This document shows, one piece after another, positions 8,812-17,946 of a stretch of DNA of 64,000 bases. Every line of letters starts with the position of its first letter. Within the stretch, counting starts at the first letter, position 1. The notes under the pieces were generated by a model, which was not told the DNA's origin, made no database searches, and saw nothing but the letters and a program-made list of their open reading frames with translations. Source of the stretch: JAGXRK01 sp963714415 (lineage in GTDB: Bacteria; Bacteroidota; Ignavibacteria; Ignavibacteriales; Ignavibacteriaceae); NCBI GenBank assembly GCA_963714415.1, contig CAVQOL010000027.1:124001-188000 (forward strand). The letters run 5' to 3'. Made by a program: the position numbers and the translations under genes.

Positions 8812-10635
8812 ATGCTTTCAAAACATCAACTATTAAAAATATTATTTTTAATGATTTTTATGCTTGCGGTATCTATCGTATCCGATGTCTCAATAATTAC
8901 ACAAGATATCGCTCTTGCTGAGGAGAATGACTACAAATTGAAAAAGAATACAAGTACCAGATACTCTAAAAATTTATTCTCACTAAGTGAGGAAGCCAGG
9001 AAAAATATTGAATTTTCTATGAATGATCTGACTCTTTACGAAAAATGTGCTCAGATGATTATGCCGGCAGTTTACAGAGGTGCATTAAATCCTTCGTCAA
9101 AAGAATACAAAAAAATAATTGAGCTGGTCAGAGATTACGGTGTTGGCGGAGTGGTGATGTTTCAGGGAAATTCCCAGGATCAGGCTGTAATGATCAGACA
9201 GTTACAAAGTCTGGCAAAAATTCCGCTTTTAGTTTCCGGTGATTATGAGAACGGACTTGGAATGCGTATGGATGATGCTGTCGGTTTTCCGCACAGCATG
9301 GCTTTGGGTGCAACTAATAATACGGATTTCGCTTACCAGGTTGGAAAAACAACTGCAATTGAAGGAAGAAAACTTGGAATAAATTTTAATCTCGCCCCGG
9401 TTGCAGATGTAAATGATAATCCTCTTAATCCTATAATAAACATCCGTGCCTACTCACAGGAAAAAAAAATAGTTTCATCGTTTGTAAATGCATTTATTGC
9501 AGGCTCTGATGAGGGCAAAATGCTAACCTGCGTTAAACACTTTCCCGGTCATGGCAACACTTATGTAGATTCTCATGATGATTTGCCCAGAATTAACAGA
9601 ACAAAAGAATACCTTCTTGAAAATGAGTTATTCCCTTTTATTGAAGCAATTGAAAACGATGTAAAATGTGTTATGATTGGTCATCTTGAAGTTCCATCAC
9701 TCGATAAGAATGGAAAAATTCCTGCTTCATTATCGTATCCAATCATCACAGAACTCCTAAAAGATGAACTTGGATTTGAAGGCTTAGTAATTACAGATGC
9801 AATTGATATGCAGGCTATCACGAAATACTTCTCACAGGAAGAAGCCGCCGTTAAAGCAGTAATTGCCGGTAATGATATTATCCTCTCACCATTGGATCCT
9901 AAAGCGGTTATAGACGCAATTTATAAAGCAGTTCAGGATGGAGTAATTGATGAAGATAGAATTGATGAAAGCGTAAGGAAAATTTCATTTGCTAAATACT
10001 GGCTCGGACTTTCAGAGCAGTTTTCTTCGAATGGATATCCGGAATTCAACAAACAGAAATTATTGGCACAAAAAATTGCTGATGAATCAATTACTTTAGT
10101 TAAAAATGACGATAGCATTCTCCCATTAAAATTGAATGAATATTCTGCTATAACTAACATTGCAATTACTGATGGTATAGGAGGATTAATAACTGAATAC
10201 TTTGGTGACTTGCTCAAAAAGAGAAAATATGATATCACTGCTTTAACACTTTCAAGAAAAAGCAAGCAGAGGGAATATGATTATGCAAAGAAAACAGCTC
10301 TCAAAAGTGATCTCGTAATAATATCTTCCTTTGTACGAGTTAAGGCTTACCAGGGACCTGTGGATATTTCTTCTGTTCAGCAGGAGTTTATTCAAAGTCT
10401 AGTAGATTCGGGAAAGAAAGTTATTCTTATCAGTTTCGATAATCCATATCTGATATCAAAATTTCCAAACGCAAAAACATACATAAACACTTACAGCAAT
10501 ACTGAATTTTCTCAACAAGCTGTTTTAAAAGCATTATTGGGCGAAATTGAATTTAAAGGAAAACTTCCTGTTTCAATTCCGGAAACAAATTATAATATTG
10601 GTGATGGTATCACCCTGAATCTTTCATCAAAATAA
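8812..10635 (+). CDS. Glycoside hydrolase family 3, beta-N-acetylglucosaminidase (NagZ-like)
   Basis: A protein of 607 residues with an N-terminal hydrophobic signal or anchor (about 9-28), then a GH3 TIM barrel and a C-terminal GH3_C-type domain (from about residue 430). The NagZ signature KHFPGHGNTYVDSHDDLP is intact, including the His of the acid/base dyad. The nucleophile Asp is in GLVITDAIDM. NagZ-type enzymes remove N-acetylglucosamine from muropeptides. This one is exported and larger than cytosolic NagZ (about 340 residues), as in other FCB bacteria. It is translationally close to the serine hydrolase (one base between stop and ATG). I read the pair as a split form of the GH3/beta-lactamase fusion. 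Confidence 0.9.
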   Translation: MLSKHQLLKILFLMIFMLAVSIVSDVSIITQDIALAEENDYKLKKNTSTRYSKNLFSLSEEARKNIEFSMNDLTLYEKCAQMIMPAVYRGALNPSSKEYKKIIELVRDYGVGGVVMFQGNSQDQAVMIRQLQSLAKIPLLVSGDYENGLGMRMDDAVGFPHSMALGATNNTDFAYQVGKTTAIEGRKLGINFNLAPVADVNDNPLNPIINIRAYSQEKKIVSSFVNAFIAGSDEGKMLTCVKHFPGHGNTYVDSHDDLPRINRTKEYLLENELFPFIEAIENDVKCVMIGHLEVPSLDKNGKIPASLSYPIITELLKDELGFEGLVITDAIDMQAITKYFSQEEAAVKAVIAGNDIILSPLDPKAVIDAIYKAVQDGVIDEDRIDESVRKISFAKYWLGLSEQFSSNGYPEFNKQKLLAQKIADESITLVKNDDSILPLKLNEYSAITNIAITDGIGGLITEYFGDLLKKRKYDITALTLSRKSKQREYDYAKKTALKSDLVIISSFVRVKAYQGPVDISSVQQEFIQSLVDSGKKVILISFDNPYLISKFPNAKTYINTYSNTEFSQQAVLKALLGEIEFKGKLPVSIPETNYNIGDGITLNLSSK

Positions 10636-10776
10636 AATCTATATCTGTTCTCTAGAACTATTTCAAATATGATTTGAAGTCTTTAACTAAATATATTCAT
10701 TCTTAGTTTTAGTCAATACGTGCAATTCACAGGATATTACAGCGTATGAATAACTATAAAAATATTTTGGGTTATG

Positions 10777-10817
10777 ATCTGTGTGAATCTGCTAAATCTG
10801 CGTCATCCGCGTTCTAT
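10777..10817. repeat. Degenerate tandem of an ATCTGCG-type unit
   Basis: Four loosely repeated 9-10-base units follow one another: atctgtgtga, atctgctaa, atctgcgtc, atccgcgtt. They lie in the 208-base gap before rluE. The same wording is familiar to me from intergenic repeats in environmental bacteria. Only one copy is seen in this window, so its status as a dispersed repeat is a guess. Just upstream, at about 10661-10680, there is a small inverted repeat ttcaaat-atg-atttgaa. Confidence 0.4.
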
Positions 10818-10843
10818 TCTTCTTATCCTCCAATGTTACTAGT

Positions 10844-11389
10844 ATGCTAATCTTATTCAACAAACCATTCAATGTTCTATGCCATTTCACGGATAAAGAA
10901 GGCAGAAAAACTTTAGCTGATTTTATTCCCATCAAAAATGTTTATGCTGCAGGCAGACTTGACTACGACAGTGAAGGGTTAATTATACTCACTGATGAAG
11001 GAAAGCTTCAAACCTTAATTTCTGATCCGAAAAATAAAATGCCCAAAAGATATTGGGTGCAGGTAGAAGGAATTCCTGATGAGACAGCATTAGATAAATT
11101 ACGAAACGGAGTTTTACTAAAAGACGGAATAACTAAACCAGCTAAAGTAAAACTAATTGATGAACCGAAAATCTGGGAAAGGATTCCACCAATAAGAGAA
11201 AGGAAAAATATTCCAACAAGCTGGATTGAACTTACCATAACCGAAGGAAAAAACAGACAGGTAAGAAGAATGACTGCCGCAGTCGGCTATCCAACTTTGC
11301 GCTTGATACGATATTCAATTGGAGAGTGGAAATTAGATAATCTAAAGCTAGGAGAATACAAGGTTTTTAGAGATAATCTAATCCTCTGA
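10844..11389 (+). CDS. rluE: 23S rRNA pseudouridine synthase, RluE type
   Basis: A protein of 181 residues of the RsuA/RluB/E/F group. It would isomerise a uridine in the peptidyl-transferase-region helix of 23S rRNA (U2457 in E. coli RluE). The catalytic aspartate is in GRLDYDSEGLIILT. The NRQVRRMTAAVGYPTLRL motif near the C-terminus is typical. The N-terminal S4 domain is absent, as in RluE, and the length fits. The start ATG at 10844 opens directly into the LILFNKPFNVL strand of the catalytic domain. Its last 12 bases overlap the convergent DUF4126 gene. Confidence 0.9.
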   Translation: MLILFNKPFNVLCHFTDKEGRKTLADFIPIKNVYAAGRLDYDSEGLIILTDEGKLQTLISDPKNKMPKRYWVQVEGIPDETALDKLRNGVLLKDGITKPAKVKLIDEPKIWERIPPIRERKNIPTSWIELTITEGKNRQVRRMTAAVGYPTLRLIRYSIGEWKLDNLKLGEYKVFRDNLIL

Positions 11390-11947
11390 TGGCGGTGATA
11401 AAAATTTCTTCTTAATCATGAAAGAAAAGTAAACCACCATTCCTCCAACAATAATTGCCGCTATTGCAGGCATGAATATTGCAATTAAAGACAAAGCCGT
11501 CGCACTTCCAGCCTCTGCTGTTGAAACAACAGGATTACCAATGCCACCGGTTACAGCAGAAGATTTTAATCTTATCATTCCGGTTGCAGCGTGAATTGTT
11601 CCGGCTACTCCACCGCCGGCAATTAAAGCTAATGCCCATTTTATCAATGGAGGAAAATCTCTAATTACAGCCCCGGTTAAAACAATTCCTGCAATTATTG
11701 CCAACGGATGCTCAATAGTATCTAAAAAATTATCAAGCCAGGGAATGTAGTAAGCCAGAATTTCCACGACAGCGGCGACGCTGAACATAATCAGAGCAGG
11801 CAAACTTCCAATCCAGGCAAAGTAAGTGGACAGCTGTAGATTACCTGTATAAGCCATAATTGATACAATCAGAAACGGAATGAATATTCTGAATCCGACA
11901 GCTGCTGCTAAACCAATACCAACAAAAATGCTTAAAACTATTTCCAT
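11378..11947 (-). CDS. DUF4126 family membrane protein
   Basis: A protein of 189 residues, almost entirely hydrophobic, with about five membrane helices (about 5-28, 45-66, 80-98, 105-125, 150-175). Glycine-rich segments such as AGGGVAGTIHAATG and TGGIGNPVVS match the DUF4126 family, whose function is unknown. It ends with a basic, cytosol-facing tail KKKFLSPPSED. It lies 51 bases downstream of cydB on the same strand and may share its transcript. The 3' end overlaps rluE tail-to-tail by 12 bases. Confidence 0.75.
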   Translation of the reverse strand: MEIVLSIFVGIGLAAAVGFRIFIPFLIVSIMAYTGNLQLSTYFAWIGSLPALIMFSVAAVVEILAYYIPWLDNFLDTIEHPLAIIAGIVLTGAVIRDFPPLIKWALALIAGGGVAGTIHAATGMIRLKSSAVTGGIGNPVVSTAEAGSATALSLIAIFMPAIAAIIVGGMVVYFSFMIKKKFLSPPSED

Positions 11948-11998
11948 ATAATTCCTACAAATTTTTATTTCTAAAATCTTAATCGTTAATCTAGTTAA

Positions 11999-13027
11999 TT
12001 AATAACTCATATTAGTTAACTTCACCTTACCACGGAATATCCAGTAAATACTTATGGTGTAAGCAAGAACAAAAGGAACACCTATCATAGCAATAATCAA
12101 CATTATGTTTAATGTCTTCTGTGATGATGCGGCATTATAAATCGTTAGGCTATATTCCGGATTCGGATTTGAAATTACAATATTTGGAAAAAGTCCCAAC
12201 GCAAAAATTAAAAGTAAAGCTGCAACAGAAGCGGAGGAAGAAAGGAATGCAAAAAAATCTCTTCCGTGATAAATCTCTCTCGGAATGTTAGCAATTGCGA
12301 GCATATTCAAAACAACAATAATAAAAAGAACCGGAACATTTTTAAAATGTTCTGTCATATGCGGAAAATAAATTAACGTTGCCATTGTTGTAGTTATACA
12401 ACAGATAACGAAAAAGATAATTGTGTTATTTACCCAGCCTCTTAATTTCTGATGCAGTTCGCCTTCGGTTTTTAAAACTCCATATATAGCACCATGCATC
12501 ATAAACAATGCAACAGTTGTAATTCCGACAAGAATTGTATAGGGATTAATTAAATCCCAAAATGTTCCGATGAATTCTTTGTCGGGACCAAGAGGGCTTC
12601 CCGTTACAATATTTCCGAGGGCAATTCCCATAGTAAAAGCAATTAAAATACTTGAAACGCTGAAAGCAGTATCCCAAAAGTTTCTCCACCAATGCATTGG
12701 TTGTTTACTTCGGAATTCAATTGCAACTGCTCTAAAGATCAACATAAACAATAAAAGCATAAATGCGGAATAGAATCCCGAAAACACAGTTGCATAAACG
12801 TGAGGGAAAGCGGCAAACAAAGCTCCCCCGCCTGTTACCAGCCATACTTCATTTCCATCCCATACAGGTCCGATTGAATTTAGCATAATTCTACGTTCAG
12901 TATCACCTTTTACAAGCAGATGAAGCGCACCTACACCTAAATCAAAACCATCGAGTATAGCATATCCAGCAAGAAGGATTCCGATTAAGAAAAACCAAAT
13001 TGTGTTTAAATCAAAAGTAATTTCCAT
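11999..13027 (-). CDS. cydB: Cytochrome bd ubiquinol oxidase subunit II
   Basis: A protein of about 342 residues with eight or nine membrane helices. The family region GPVWDGNEVWLVTGGGALFAAFP is intact (about residues 53-75), as is ILDGFDLGVG near the N-terminus. With CydA it forms the quinol:O2 oxidoreductase of the inner membrane, used under low oxygen. I place the start at the third of the tandem codons GTG-ATG-ATG (13033, 13030, 13027) because TTGGAG lies seven bases before it; any of the three is possible. It follows cydA by about 29 bases and is clearly in the same operon. No CydX-like small ORF is evident. Confidence 0.93.
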   Translation of the reverse strand: MEITFDLNTIWFFLIGILLAGYAILDGFDLGVGALHLLVKGDTERRIMLNSIGPVWDGNEVWLVTGGGALFAAFPHVYATVFSGFYSAFMLLLFMLIFRAVAIEFRSKQPMHWWRNFWDTAFSVSSILIAFTMGIALGNIVTGSPLGPDKEFIGTFWDLINPYTILVGITTVALFMMHGAIYGVLKTEGELHQKLRGWVNNTIIFFVICCITTTMATLIYFPHMTEHFKNVPVLFIIVVLNMLAIANIPREIYHGRDFFAFLSSSASVAALLLIFALGLFPNIVISNPNPEYSLTIYNAASSQKTLNIMLIIAMIGVPFVLAYTISIYWIFRGKVKLTNMSY

Positions 13028-13056
13028 CATCACTCCAATAAATGAAGTTAAACTTT

Positions 13057-14415
13057 TTATGATTTGGGATGACCGATTTCAGAAGGAATTGAATCCGGTT
13101 CTTCCGGTCCGTGTTTTATTTTTTCATTCAGCAAGTAAATGAACAACAAGAACAAGAACAAATAAATTATTGTAAACAAAATGAGAGAGAACCACACCTG
13201 TCCCGATTCAACAACTTTTGATAGACCTTCAGAAGTTTTCATCAAACCGTAAACAATCCATGGTTGCCTGCCGACTTCCGCAGTTATCCATCCAACCTGA
13301 TTTGCAATTTGCGGAAGAAGAACTGAGAAAACGAAAATCCACAATAGCCATTTCTGTTTAGATAGAGTTCCACGCCACCAAAAGAAAATACCAAGAAGTG
13401 AAATTGCAATTAAAGCAAAACCTATTGCAACCATTAAATGATATGCCTGAAACACAATGTTCACGGGTGGTCTTTCATCTTCAGGGAAATCATTAAGTCC
13501 TGTTATTTTTGTTTTTGAATCAAAGCCGACTAGATAACTGAGCATACCCGGAACAGCCACGCCGAATTTAACTTCCTGCTTGTCATTATTAACCCATCCG
13601 AACAAATATAACGGTACGTTATCTTTAGTATCGTAAACGGCTTCCATTGCAGCAAGTTTTGCCGGTTGATTTTTGCTTACACCAACCGCGCTTTGATGTC
13701 CGGTAAATAGCTGAAACAACGAAGCAATTACTGCGATAACCAAAGCGATTTTAATTGATGATTTTGCAAAACGAATGTGACGATCCTTTAGTAAATAATA
13801 TGCTCCTACACTAATAACAAGAAGTGCTCCTGCAAGCCAGCATCCTGAAAGTACATGCGAAAGACGGTCTACCGAAGAAGGATTAAATACCATAGCCCAA
13901 AAATCGGTGATCTCAGCACGTGCACTTAGCCCTTCACCAACAATATGATGACCAGCCGGAGTTTGCTGCCATGAATTAGCAACAACAATCCATACAGCAC
14001 TGAACATTGAAGCCAGCGAAACTATGAGAGTTGATAAGAAGTGCATTCTGGGTCCGACTTTATCCCAGCCAAACACAAGCACCGCAAGAAAACCGGATTC
14101 AAGGAAGAAAGCAAATATTCCCTCTGCAGCAAGGGCACTTCCGAAAACATCACCAACAAATCGTGAATAAGTTGCCCAGTTAGTTCCAAATTCAAATTCC
14201 ATTACTATACCGGTTGCGACACCGATTGCAAATGTTAATGCAAAAACCTTTACCCAGAACTTTGTCATATTCTCGTAGAATTTATCTTTGGTTTTTAGAT
14301 ACATTCCTTCCATTACAACCATTATAATTCCGAGTCCGATACTTAAGGGAGGATAGATATAGTGAAAAGCAATTGTGAAAGCGAACTGAATACGAGAGAG
14401 AATTTCAACATCCAT
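13057..14415 (-). CDS. cydA: Cytochrome bd ubiquinol oxidase subunit I
   Basis: A protein of 452 residues with nine membrane helices; it binds the hemes b558, b595 and d. The signature GWITAEVGRQPWIVYG is present, and the N-terminal SRIQFAFTIAFHYIYPPLSIGLG contains the heme-ligand histidine. The quinol loop between KNQPAKLAAMEA and PPVNIVFQAYH is short compared with E. coli CydA (522 residues), so this is the short-Q-loop type. The ATG at 14415 has an AGG upstream. It heads a cydAB operon transcribed away from the small outer-membrane protein gene; the 256 bases between them hold no other gene that I can see. Confidence 0.95.
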   Translation of the reverse strand: MDVEILSRIQFAFTIAFHYIYPPLSIGLGIIMVVMEGMYLKTKDKFYENMTKFWVKVFALTFAIGVATGIVMEFEFGTNWATYSRFVGDVFGSALAAEGIFAFFLESGFLAVLVFGWDKVGPRMHFLSTLIVSLASMFSAVWIVVANSWQQTPAGHHIVGEGLSARAEITDFWAMVFNPSSVDRLSHVLSGCWLAGALLVISVGAYYLLKDRHIRFAKSSIKIALVIAVIASLFQLFTGHQSAVGVSKNQPAKLAAMEAVYDTKDNVPLYLFGWVNNDKQEVKFGVAVPGMLSYLVGFDSKTKITGLNDFPEDERPPVNIVFQAYHLMVAIGFALIAISLLGIFFWWRGTLSKQKWLLWIFVFSVLLPQIANQVGWITAEVGRQPWIVYGLMKTSEGLSKVVESGQVWFSLILFTIIYLFLFLLFIYLLNEKIKHGPEEPDSIPSEIGHPKS

Positions 14416-14671
14416 AACAAACCTGAAAAGTATTAAAATTACTAATGTAATTTAACGAAAAGAATCGGGCAGAGAAATAACAGTAAAATATTTGTTGATA
14501 TGTTGTACTTTCATCTCTTCAACGAGCATTTATGATGATGCATCTTTTAGCCATTAAGGATTACAAGAAATTTTATTTCAGATGTTTTTGCTATTACTGT
14601 CTTTCTTTTTGATTTATGCAGGTTTATTTTTCTTTGTGATTTTCTGTTATTGAAAAAATATAGGAATAAAT

Positions 14672-15214
14672 TTGAATAAGAAAATTTTAACAGCTTTCAT
14701 AATTGTATTTTTATTGTCAATTAACTCGTTTGCACAAATAGATATTTCTGTTGGCGGATATATCGGCGGCGGTTCACTAAGCAGTAATTCTCCGAGTGAA
14801 GGGAGTTTCAGCACCTCCGTTTTTATACAAGCTGATATCCCTTTGTTTGCAGAAGTCTTTCCTAGATTAAGTTTTATTTATGCAAGGGATTTTAGTTCTC
14901 TCCTTCCGGATTCGCGTCAGACTTATTATCCTTTTTTTCAGGGGTTTTCATTTAAAGGTGTTACATCACAATATTTCGACGGCAAAATATTTCTTGAAGA
15001 AGCTGTCGGTGCACTAATACTGAACGACAGAATGTTTATCGACAGGGATTCATGGGAATATGGAATTGTTCTTTCTTTTGTCGGTGGACTTGATATGCGC
15101 AATTATGATCTGAAAGGTTTTAAAATTGGGGCAGGTGTTGAGTATGGATTAACCTTTACAGGAAATTTACCGCAGTTTTTTAACCTTTACCTTCAATTTC
15201 AATATACATTATAA
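14672..15214 (+). CDS. Small outer-membrane beta-barrel-like protein, unknown
   Basis: A protein of 180 residues. It starts with TTG at 14672, supported by AGGA about six bases upstream and by the signal peptide that follows directly (MNKKILTAFIIVFLLSINSFAQ). The mature part is beta-rich, with alternating polar and hydrophobic residues and many Gly/Tyr/Phe. It ends in an aromatic strand LYLQFQYTL, as expected for outer-membrane barrels. About eight short strands would fit an 8-stranded barrel. No family is recognised, and no neighbour hints at a job. It stands alone between the divergent cydA gene and a repeat-containing gap. Confidence 0.6.
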   Translation: MNKKILTAFIIVFLLSINSFAQIDISVGGYIGGGSLSSNSPSEGSFSTSVFIQADIPLFAEVFPRLSFIYARDFSSLLPDSRQTYYPFFQGFSFKGVTSQYFDGKIFLEEAVGALILNDRMFIDRDSWEYGIVLSFVGGLDMRNYDLKGFKIGAGVEYGLTFTGNLPQFFNLYLQFQYTL

Positions 15215-15354
15215 GATTTCTCCGTTCCAGGGAATTGTAGTAAAACAATTCTATCAAGAAAGAAACGGAAACACAGAGAAGTATAATTGATATTAGAATC
15301 TTGCGAAGATATAAATACTTACTAACTTACCTTACGAAACATAACTACAATCCA

Positions 15355-15461
15355 GTCATTCTGGCACGTTCCGGCAGAACGGAGTTCTGACGAACTTGTC
15401 CGGAATCCGAAATATACTCTAAACTCAAAGATTCCGGACTCATTTCATTCGCCGGAATGAC
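15355..15461. repeat. 107-bp element with nested inverted repeats (REP/MITE-like)
   Basis: The outer arms are gtcattctggc (15355-15365) and gccggaatgac (15451-15461), complementary at 10 of 11 positions. Inside, gtccggaatc (15398-15407) and gattccggac (15430-15439) are perfect inverted copies. The element is richer in G+C than its surroundings, and its arms resemble the CCGGAATGAC ends found in many short palindromic repeats. It contains no ORF, so if mobile it would depend on a transposase elsewhere. Only one copy is seen here. Confidence 0.6.
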
Positions 15462-15506
15462 CTCTTGCCTAAGGTGAGTTACTAAAAAATGTTATGCTAG
15501 ATGAAA

Positions 15507-15535
15507 ATAAAAAATCCCCTCTGCTTTAGAGGGGA
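15507..15535 (-). terminator. Intrinsic terminator of the S46 peptidase gene
   Basis: On the minus strand cccctct-aaagc-agagggg forms a 7-bp GC-rich stem followed by ATTTTTTATT. It lies about 35 bases after the peptidase stop codon. Confidence 0.88.
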
Positions 15536-15569
15536 CAAATAAATACGAATGCAATATTAAAAGTGGAGA

Positions 15570-17727
15570 CTAATCCATCTTACCATTCTTCAATTCATTG
15601 CTTAGTCTTTTAAGTCTGTAGATTTTATCAACCGCTTCCCATAAACCTTTTGAATGGATAGAAACCATTCTATTTTCTTCGGTTCTGAAAATAAAGTTTC
15701 CTGGTAAGCCTTGTATGTTTCCATCAAATGCTAAGCCTACTATTTCTGCATTTTTATTAATAACCGGACTACCAGAATTTCCACCAATAATATCATTTGT
15801 AGAAATAAAGTTAAATGGTGTTGACAAATCAAAATCCGCTGGAGGATTTATCCATTTTTCAGGTAAACTCCACGGATATTCTTTGTTGAATGAATAATAC
15901 CTGTCATACATTCCATAAAAGGTGGTAATAGGAGGAGCAACTGTTCCGTTGTAGGGAAATCCTTCTACAACGCCATCTGCCAATCTTAAAGTAAAAGTAG
16001 CATCCGGAGGAATGGAAGTTCCATAAACTTCAAATAAAGCTCTTCCTAGTTTTTGATTATAGCTGGATTCAAGAGCCTGAATTTCACGGGTTTTTTTCTG
16101 GAGAGCTTTTTGTTCTTCTTTCGTATTCAGAATAAAATAAATGAACGGATCATCTGAATTGATTATTGCGTCAGCTCCGGCTTTAACTAATTCTTTAAGA
16201 TCATCTAGCTTTGTTATTTTCGATTTACCTAGAATGTATTCTACCGCTTCATCGCCCAATTTTCCACCGGTAAAATTTTGAACTAATGGATCGTTTGCGC
16301 CGAGATATTTATACATTGCTTCAACTTTTGACTTAAGAAACATCTTATTCATCTCGAAATCGAAATCTTCCGGAATTAAAGATTCAAGTGTTAAATCTAA
16401 TTCATCACCGATATATAATTCATCTCTTTCAGCCTCCGGCTTTTTCAATTCTTCCGCAATTGTGAGTAGTTCGTCAGCTATATAAAAGTATTGTGAGGTA
16501 TTAAACCTATTCAAAGTATATACAAAATTTTTATTTACATGTGCTCTTAGTTGATTTCTGGTCCCTTCAATATTTGTCCAAACATCACCGTATTTTTCAT
16601 TCAATTCGGGATTACTTTGAACGGCAGTTTTAAATGTTTTTTCAAAATCTTTCTTTCTCTGCATTAAAATCGGATCTCTTAATCCCTTGAGAATACCTTC
16701 GAATGCTTTTCGTGAATTTTCAAAATTGAAAAGCATATCCTGTAATTCAAGTGACCTTTCAGGACTTTCGTTAATCATATTTGAATATACTTCTATTAAT
16801 CCATGAATCATTTCAAGAGTCATCGGATATCGAATATCTCTGGCATACTCAAGTTGAGCCAAGAGTATTTAATCTATCGGTATTTCCCGGATTACCTACT
16901 ACAAACACAGGTTCGCCGGGGGCAGCACCATTCGCACTCCACTTAAGATAATTATCTGTTTTTAACGGCTTTCCGTCTTCATCATATACTCTAAAAAAAG
17001 TGACATCAAGATTATATCGAGGATAAGTAAAATTATCAGGATCACCGCCAAAGAAACCAAGCTGATCTTCAGGAGCAAAAACTAGTCTAACATCAGTATA
17101 TTGCTTGTAACCGTAAAGTGAATATTTCCCACCGTTATAAAGTGCTGTTACAGAGCATTCATAACCGGATTCCTGAGATTCACGTTCTTCAATCTTACTT
17201 ATTATATCATTTCTAAGTTTTGTTCTTTCTTCATCGGTTGTCCCATTTTCAATTTCAGCTAAAACTTCATCTGTAACATCTTTAATAAGTACAAGCTGAC
17301 TTACATAAAGTCCCGGCACCGGTCTTTCATCTTCAAGAGATTGAGCAATAAACCCATCAGCGTGAAAATCTTCATCATCACTGGATATTTGTGTAACACT
17401 CTGACGCCCACAATGATGATTGGTCATAACCAATCCATCTGCTGAAATAAAAGATGCCGAGCAATAATTTGCAAATCTTAATGCAGACATTCTTATATGA
17501 TCGAACCATTCTTGAGTGGGACGAAAACCATAAGCTTCTTGAAAATAATCCATTGGTGGATATTCAAAGGTCCACATTTTACCATTATCAAATCTTCCGG
17601 CCTTAACAGTATCAAGATTTAGCCAATCGGTATTTTGTTGTGCGTTAAGTGGATTAACAAAAAAGAATCCAACCAAGACAACAGATAAAAAATTTGCACG
17701 TAAGTTTTTGAGCAATCCTATTCTCAT
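15570..17727 (-). pseudogene. S46 family dipeptidyl-peptidase (DPP7/DPP11 type), one frameshift
   Basis: A periplasmic serine exopeptidase that cuts dipeptides from peptide N-termini. It is read in two frames (17727-16849 and 16862-15570) that join to about 718 residues, the normal size. The signal peptide ends near NPLNAQ. The catalytic His is about residue 105 (GLVMTNHHCGRQS), the Asp in YPRYNLDVTFFRVY, and the Ser in IIGGNSGSPV in the second half. The frame breaks near 16857: NTL should be followed by AQLEYARDIRYP, and one extra G causes the shift. Eighteen residues after the Ser, the position that is Arg in DPP11 and Gly in DPP7 appears to be Gly. This would favour hydrophobic P1 residues, an inference from spacing only. 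Confidence 0.88.
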
Positions 17728-17881
17728 AATTCTGCCCTTATTTTTGTTTGTGATTATTTTATGAAATAATGTAGCCTAATTTACGAATATCAATTTGAAT
17801 AGACATAAAAATTAAGGTAAAATAAATAACTTTTTTAATGGATTTTTCATTCGAATGGTCAATAAACAGCTAAACAATATC

Positions 17882-17917
17882 ACCAATTCTTCCTCTATAA
17901 TTCAAGAAAGAATTGGT
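17882..17917. repeat. Perfect 10-bp inverted repeat, hairpin-forming
   Basis: accaattctt (17882-17891) and aagaattggt (17908-17917) are exact inverted copies around a 16-base loop. The T-run on the minus strand comes before the hairpin, not after it, so it is not a standard terminator. It lies 30 bases beyond the 3' end of the zinc-ribbon gene, in the upstream region of the S46 peptidase. It could be an operator or an mRNA 3' structure. Confidence 0.4.
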
Positions 17918-17946
17918 AAAAAAACTTTGGCTGAAATTCGGCAAAA

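Larger units (their letters stand above)
15215..15569. other. Intergenic region of 355 bases
   Basis: The gap lies between the convergent outer-membrane protein gene and the S46 peptidase. I see no ORF with coding character. It holds a nested inverted-repeat element (15355-15461) and an intrinsic terminator serving the minus strand (15507-15535). The first 140 bases show nothing recognisable apart from a weak repeat around attgtagtaaaacaattct. Confidence 0.6.

Noticed and set aside
15505..15540. The GC-rich hairpin as a terminator of the plus-strand outer-membrane protein gene
   Set aside because: The T-run exists only on the minus strand, and the plus-strand gene ends about 290 bases earlier.
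16849..16862. S46 peptidase read as two overlapping genes
   Set aside because: The first half carries the catalytic His and Asp, the second the Ser. One extra base joins them into one normal enzyme.
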